Part shown: positions 28,534 to 33,047 of the stretch, one piece after another
How positions within the stretch are numbered: position 1 is the first letter of the stretch
How the letters are laid out: each line of letters opens with the position of its first letter
Assembly (NCBI GenBank): GCA_009842645.1
Contig: VYFB01000052.1
Coordinates: forward strand, 2,501-35,547
Length of the DNA stretch: 33,047 nt
Direction of reading: 5' to 3'
DNA from: Nitrospira sp. SB0677_bin_15
Lineage (GTDB): Bacteria; Nitrospirota; Nitrospiria; Nitrospirales; UBA8639
Made by a program: the position numbers and the translations under genes
The notes under the pieces: generated by a model
What the model was told of the DNA's origin: nothing
Database searches by the model: none
The model's input: only the letters and a program-made list of their open reading frames with translations

Positions 28534-28569
28534 GAGGAAGGAGAGGAAGGAGAGGAAGGAGAGGAAGGA
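28534..28569 (+). repeat. Perfect 9-bp tandem repeat, 4 copies (GAGGAAGGA)
   Basis: gaggaagga x4 read directly. Confidence 0.95.
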
Positions 28570-28570
28570 A

Positions 28571-28612
28571 ACCCCCTCGCCCTTGGTGGGAGAGGGCTGG
28601 GGTGAGGGGGAA
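28571..28612 (+). repeat. Palindromic repeat copy G (plus orientation)
   Basis: accccctcgcccttggtgggagagggctggggtgagggggaa. Confidence 0.85.
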
Positions 28613-28659
28613 ATGCCAGCGAATGACTGCACACGTACAGGAATGACAGAGGGGAGCAG

Positions 28660-29769
28660 GTGCGAATGCCTATCCGGGTTCATCCCGACATCGCCAAGCT
28701 TGTTCCGTATTCACCGGGGAAACCCCTGGATGAATTGGAGCGGGAATTGGGCATCGGCGGAGCCGTGAAACTCGCGTCCAATGAAAACCCGCTCGGCCCC
28801 TCCCCCGAGGCGCTTGCGGCATTGGATGAGGGAAAGGCAACCCTGCATCTTTATCCGGACGGCGGGGCGCATCATCTCACCCGGGCTTTGGCCGACAGGT
28901 GGAAGGTGTCCGGCGATCAGGTCGTCGTGGGCAACGGGTCCGATGAAATCATCAGCCTGCTGGTCAAGACGTTCATGTCCCCCGGGGAGGAAGCCGTGAT
29001 GGCGGATCACACCTTCGTCATGTATCGGCTCGCCGTGGCCGGCGGGCACGGGGTCTGCGTGGAAGTGCCCTTGAACGACTGGCGTCACGATCTCCCGGCC
29101 ATGGCGCGGGCCGTCACCGGCCGCACGCGATTGGTGTTCGTGTGCAATCCCAACAACCCCACGGGCACCATGGTGACCCGCGATGAAGTCCGGGAATTCA
29201 TGGCCGCGGTCCCGGATCACGTGATCGTGGTGTTCGACGAAGCCTATTATGAATACGTCCGGGACCCGCAGTATCCCGACGCTCTCGAATACGTTCGACA
29301 AAACCGGCCGGTGGTGGTGTTGAGGACGTTTTCCAAGATTTACGGGCTGGCGGGATTGCGGATCGGATACGGACTCACGACGCCGGAGATCGCCGGGTAC
29401 CTGCATCGCGTGCGCAACCCTTTCAACGCCAATACCCTGGCGCAAGTCGCGGCGCGGGCCGCGTTGGGTGACGAACGGCACGTGGCCGCGAGTCGCGCGC
29501 TCAATGAAGCGGAGATGGTCTCAGTGGACAACGGACTTCGCGCATTGGGATTGGCGCCCCTTCCCAGCCAGGCCAACTTTCTCTATTTTGATACGCACCG
29601 CGACGGCCGTGCCGTGTTCGACCGGCTTCTTCAAGAAGGCGTCATCGTTCGTCACATTGCCGGTTCGATGCTTCGCGTGACGATCGGGCGGCCCGAGGAA
29701 AACCGTCGATTTCTGACGGCCCTGGGCCGCTTGCTGGAGGCATTGCCGGTGGATAAGGATTCCCGATGA
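28660..29769 (+). CDS. hisC: Histidinol-phosphate/aromatic aminotransferase
   Basis: 'VKLASNENPLGPSPEALAAL', 'VVGNGSDEIISLLVKTF', 'VFVCNPNNPTGT', 'DEAYYEYV', 'VVLRTFSKIYGLAGLRIGYG'. Confidence 0.95.
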   Translation: MRMPIRVHPDIAKLVPYSPGKPLDELERELGIGGAVKLASNENPLGPSPEALAALDEGKATLHLYPDGGAHHLTRALADRWKVSGDQVVVGNGSDEIISLLVKTFMSPGEEAVMADHTFVMYRLAVAGGHGVCVEVPLNDWRHDLPAMARAVTGRTRLVFVCNPNNPTGTMVTRDEVREFMAAVPDHVIVVFDEAYYEYVRDPQYPDALEYVRQNRPVVVLRTFSKIYGLAGLRIGYGLTTPEIAGYLHRVRNPFNANTLAQVAARAALGDERHVAASRALNEAEMVSVDNGLRALGLAPLPSQANFLYFDTHRDGRAVFDRLLQEGVIVRHIAGSMLRVTIGRPEENRRFLTALGRLLEALPVDKDSR

Positions 29770-30779
29770 TTATCGTCTTCAAGCCGACTGCCACGGAAGA
29801 GGACATCGATCACGTAACGGACCGGCTTCGGGATCTGGGCCTGAAATCGCAAATGTCCCGCGGGGAGGAGCGCATCATCATCGGGGTGATCGGCGACGAG
29901 CGCCTGTTGGACAACCAACCCCTCACGGTGTTCCCCGGCGTGGAAAGCGTGACGCCCATCTTGACGCCGTGGAAACTGGTGGGCCGGGAATTTCAACCCC
30001 AGGACTCGACGATCGCGGTGGATCGGGTCACGGTGGGCGGCAACCGGTTGGTGGTGATGGCCGGTCCCTGTGCCGTTGAGAAATTGGAAGTGACCGTCGG
30101 GATTGCGCATGACGTCAAAGCCGCCGGGGGCACGATCCTGCGGGGCGGTGCGTACAAACCGCGAACCTCTCCGTATTCGTTTCAAGGTCTTGGCCGGGAA
30201 GGGCTCGATTTTCTGGTTGAAGCGAAGAAGCAGACGGGGATGCCCGTGGTCAGCGAAATTCTGGACCCTCGTGACACTGACGTGTTCCTGGAAAAAGCTG
30301 ACGTGATTCAGATCGGGGCCCGGAACATGCAGAACTTTGAATTGCTCAAGGAAGTCGGGGCCTATGACAAACCGGTCCTCTTGAAACGAGGGCTGTCCGC
30401 TACGATCAAGGAATTTTTATTGTCGGCCGAATACATCGTCTCCCGCGGCAATCGCAACGTGATGTTGTGTGAACGCGGCATCCGCACCTTTGAAACTCAG
30501 TATCGGAATACGTTGGATCTGGCTGCGGTGCCTACATTGAAAAAACTCTCGCACTTGCCGGTGATCGTCGATCCCAGTCATGCGACGGGCAAATGGGATC
30601 TCGTGGCCCCCATGGCCAAGGCCGCCGTGGCGGCGGGTGCCGATGGGCTTCTGATCGAGGTCCATTCGAATCCGGAATGCGCCCTCTGCGATGGCGAGGA
30701 ATCGCTTAAACCCAGCCGGTTCAAGGAATTGATGAGCACCCTGAGACTCCTTGCACAGGCCGTGGGACGAGAATTGTAA
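29766..30779 (+). CDS. aroF: 3-deoxy-7-phosphoheptulonate (DAHP) synthase with N-terminal ferredoxin-like domain
   Basis: '[14 protein letters not shown]', '[17 protein letters not shown]', '[17 protein letters not shown]', '[22 protein letters not shown]', '[15 protein letters not shown]'. Confidence 0.96.
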   Translation: MIIVFKPTATEEDIDHVTDRLRDLGLKSQMSRGEERIIIGVIGDERLLDNQPLTVFPGVESVTPILTPWKLVGREFQPQDSTIAVDRVTVGGNRLVVMAGPCAVEKLEVTVGIAHDVKAAGGTILRGGAYKPRTSPYSFQGLGREGLDFLVEAKKQTGMPVVSEILDPRDTDVFLEKADVIQIGARNMQNFELLKEVGAYDKPVLLKRGLSATIKEFLLSAEYIVSRGNRNVMLCERGIRTFETQYRNTLDLAAVPTLKKLSHLPVIVDPSHATGKWDLVAPMAKAAVAAGADGLLIEVHSNPECALCDGEESLKPSRFKELMSTLRLLAQAVGREL

Positions 30780-30811
30780 AGGCTACCCAGGAAAACCAGG
30801 AAGAACGGGCA

Positions 30812-30903
30812 TCCTCCCCTACCTCCCCTTACCCCTCCTTACAAAGGAGGGGTAAAAGAGATTCCCTCTCCCCTGGTGGGAGAGGGCCGGGGTGAGGGGG
30901 AAT
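30812..30903 (+). repeat. Two adjacent palindromic repeats (cctcctttgtaaggagg type and copy H)
   Basis: acccctccttacaaaggaggggt followed by ccctctcccctggtgggagagggccggggtgaggggga. Confidence 0.85.
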
Positions 30904-30932
30904 CGTTCATGAACGGGCGAACATCGACAACC

Positions 30933-31799
30933 ATGACCATCCATTTCAAACAAGTGGCGATTGTCGGAGTCGGTTTGATTGGGGGCTCCATGGGGATGAT
31001 CCTGAAGAGTCGAGGTCTGGCCGATCGTGTCGTCGGCGTGGGCCGGACTCTGGCCAATCTGGAATTGGCCGTGCAACGTGGGGCCATTGATGCGTTTGAA
31101 CGTGATCCCAAGGCAGCGGTGCCGGGGACGGAGTTGGTCATTCTCGCCGCGCACGTGGAAAGTTACGCCGGGCATCTCAAGGAGTGGGGACACCTCCTGG
31201 AGCCCGGAACGATCGTCAGCGACGTGGGAAGCGTCAAGGGCCCCTTGGTGGGACAGGTGGAATCACTGGTTCCGGCCGGCGTGCATTTTGTGGGTGCGCA
31301 TCCCATCGCCGGCAAGGAATCGTCCGGGGTCGGGGAAGGGTCCGTCGATTTGTTTGCCAATGCCCTGTGTCTGGTCACGCCGACGGCGAACACCGATCCC
31401 CTGGCCCTCCGCACGGTGCAGCACGTCTGGGAAACCATGGGTGCCGTCGTCCGGTCGATCGACCCGTTTGTGCACGATTGGATCCTGGGAGCGGTCAGCC
31501 ACCTGCCTCACGTGGCAGCCTTCGCACTCATGAACGCCTTGACGGATCTTCAGGAACGGGGCGAGGCGGATTTATTGGACTATGCCGGCGGCGGCTTGCG
31601 GGATACGACCCGAATTGCGGCCGCGTCTCCGGAAATGTGGCGCGATATTTTTCTGTGGAACGCCGACAATCTTCTGACGATGACCGAGGCCATGGAAAAA
31701 CACTTGCAACGATTCAAGGCGTTGATCCAAGCCAAGGATGCCCCGGGCTTGGCGCGCGAAATCGCCAAGGCGCGGGAAGCGCGGCAACGGCTGAAATGA
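30933..31799 (+). CDS. tyrA: Prephenate dehydrogenase
   Basis: 'VAIVGVGLIGGSMGMILKSRGLADRVVGVGR', 'VSDVGSVKGPLV', 'HPIAGKESSGVGEGSVDLF', 'LLDYAGGGLRDTTRIAAASPEMW'. Start 30909 or 30933; the track start 30876 is inside a repeat. Confidence 0.93.
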   Translation: MTIHFKQVAIVGVGLIGGSMGMILKSRGLADRVVGVGRTLANLELAVQRGAIDAFERDPKAAVPGTELVILAAHVESYAGHLKEWGHLLEPGTIVSDVGSVKGPLVGQVESLVPAGVHFVGAHPIAGKESSGVGEGSVDLFANALCLVTPTANTDPLALRTVQHVWETMGAVVRSIDPFVHDWILGAVSHLPHVAAFALMNALTDLQERGEADLLDYAGGGLRDTTRIAAASPEMWRDIFLWNADNLLTMTEAMEKHLQRFKALIQAKDAPGLAREIAKAREARQRLK

Positions 31800-33047
31800 G
31801 CACGCTCACGATCACGCCGCAAGGACCCTTGCGCGGGACGATTCGAGTGCCCGGTGACAAATCCATCACCCATCGGGCCTTGCTTGCCAGCGCCTTGGCC
31901 GAAGGTTCCGCCACGATTACAGGCTATTGTCGCGGAGAAGATTGCCTGAATACCCTCCATGCCTTGCAGGCGTTGGGCGTCGACCTCGAAGTCGAAACGG
32001 ACCGGGTCCGGGTTCGGGGTAAGGGGTTGAACGGGTTGACCGAGCCCGTGCAGCCATTGGATTGCGGCAATTCCGGGACGGGCCTTCGTCTGCTGGCTGG
32101 CGTGTTGGCCGGTCAACCGTTTTTTTCAGTCCTCACGGGTGACGACTCGTTACGCCGCCGCCCCATGGGCCGGATCGTCAACCCCCTGCGCATGATGGGC
32201 GTGGTCATCCAAGGCAGGAAGGGTGGAGAATTGGCGCCGTTGGCCATCCAAGGAGGAGCCTTGCGGGGCATCGAATATCAATCGCCGGTCTCGAGTGCGC
32301 AGATCAAGTCGGCGGTCCTCTTTGCTGGGCTGTTCGCCGAGGGAGAGACGCGGTTTTCCGAGCCCTTGCAATCGCGTGACCATACCGAGCGGATGTTCAG
32401 GTATCTGGGGATTCCGCTCGAAACCGACGGGTGTCGCGTCGTCCTGCAGGGACGCCCCACCTATGCGGTCAAGGATCTATCGGTTCCCGGGGACCTGTCC
32501 GCGGCTGCCTTCTTTCTCGTTGGGGCGACCCTGATTCCCGATTCCGAGGTCCGGATCGAGAACGTCGGCCTCAATCCGGCCAGGACGGGGCTATTGGATA
32601 TTCTCGGCGAAATGGGCGCTGATATCAGGATCGTCAATCCCAGGGAAGAGTCCGGTGAGCCAGTGGGGGACCTGGTGGCCCGCACGGCCCCGCTACGCGG
32701 GGTGACCATCGAAGCCGCACGCGTCCCCAAAATGATCGACGAATTTCCCATTTTTTGCGTGGCCGCGGCGTTGGCCCAAGGCCGGACCGTGGTGAAGGGC
32801 GCCGAAGAGTTGCGCGTCAAGGAAACCGACCGGATTCGGAGCATGGCAGCGGAACTCACCACGCTCAACGTCCCCATTCAGGAAACCCCGGACGGATTCA
32901 TTCTCCAAGGGGGTGCTTCCGTCAAAGGCGGGACCTGCATGAGCCATGGCGACCATCGCGTAGCCATGGCCCTGGCCATCGCCGCGTTGACCGGCGACGC
33001 GCCAACGACCATTCTCGACACCGGCTGCATTGCGACCTCCTTCCCGG
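31796..33047 (+). CDS. aroA: 3-phosphoshikimate 1-carboxyvinyltransferase (EPSP synthase), 3' end outside the window
   Basis: Frame from ATG 31796 (overlaps the tyrA stop, ATGA): 'MSTLTITPQGPLRGTIRVPGDKSITHRALLASALAEG...LDCGNSGTGLRLLAGVLAG...SAQIKSAVLFAGL...VPKMIDEFPIFCVAAALAQG...ELRVKETDRI...GDHRVAMALAIAAL'. Open to the window end, so absent from the ORF track. Confidence 0.96.
   Translation, partial: MSTLTITPQGPLRGTIRVPGDKSITHRALLASALAEGSATITGYCRGEDCLNTLHALQALGVDLEVETDRVRVRGKGLNGLTEPVQPLDCGNSGTGLRLLAGVLAGQPFFSVLTGDDSLRRRPMGRIVNPLRMMGVVIQGRKGGELAPLAIQGGALRGIEYQSPVSSAQIKSAVLFAGLFAEGETRFSEPLQSRDHTERMFRYLGIPLETDGCRVVLQGRPTYAVKDLSVPGDLSAAAFFLVGATLIPDSEVRIENVGLNPARTGLLDILGEMGADIRIVNPREESGEPVGDLVARTAPLRGVTIEAARVPKMIDEFPIFCVAAALAQGRTVVKGAEELRVKETDRIRSMAAELTTLNVPIQETPDGFILQGGASVKGGTCMSHGDHRVAMALAIAALTGDAPTTILDTGCIATSFP

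Noticed and set aside
28534-28569. Tandem 9-bp repeat as a CRISPR array
   Set aside because: No spacers; direct contiguous copies only. No CRISPR pattern seen anywhere in the window.

Overview
The window reads as a bacterial chromosome segment. Gene content and order are compatible with Nitrospirota, but that placement is a tentative inference. It starts inside a 23S rRNA gene, which is interrupted by a group I intron (about 1139-1875) carrying a LAGLIDADG endonuclease ORF, followed by 5S rRNA and a terminator. Next come a MITE-like element, a phosphohexomutase and a CysQ-like phosphatase, then a decayed FitAB-type and an intact VapBC-type toxin-antitoxin locus. These are followed by trmFO-xerC-hslV-hslU-argB, a nicotinamidase-like gene, xthA(-) and polA(-). 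After polA lie an unusual response regulator with a Rossmann-like domain inserted in its receiver domain, a GH65 phosphorylase plus a beta-PGM/OtsB fusion, and a TbpB-like surface lipoprotein. A giant spondin/Calx-beta/autotransporter-barrel protein follows, and the window ends in a pheA-hisC-aroF-tyrA-aroA aromatic amino acid operon, with aroA truncated by the window end. Intergenic gaps are rich in dispersed palindromes. The most interesting signals are: (1) the receiver domain split by a Rossmann-like sensor module; (2) the rRNA intron inserted in helix 69, with ORF ends overlapping the ribozyme core; (3) a DNA polymerase I in which two catalytic Asp of the proofreading site read as Asn; (4) a fused bPGM-OtsB next to GH65; (5) the spondin-autotransporter plus TbpB-like lipoprotein pair; (6) a 195-bp MITE with TSD; (7) a candidate ncRNA/leader upstream of the regulator. 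All assignments are by eye; no database search was run.
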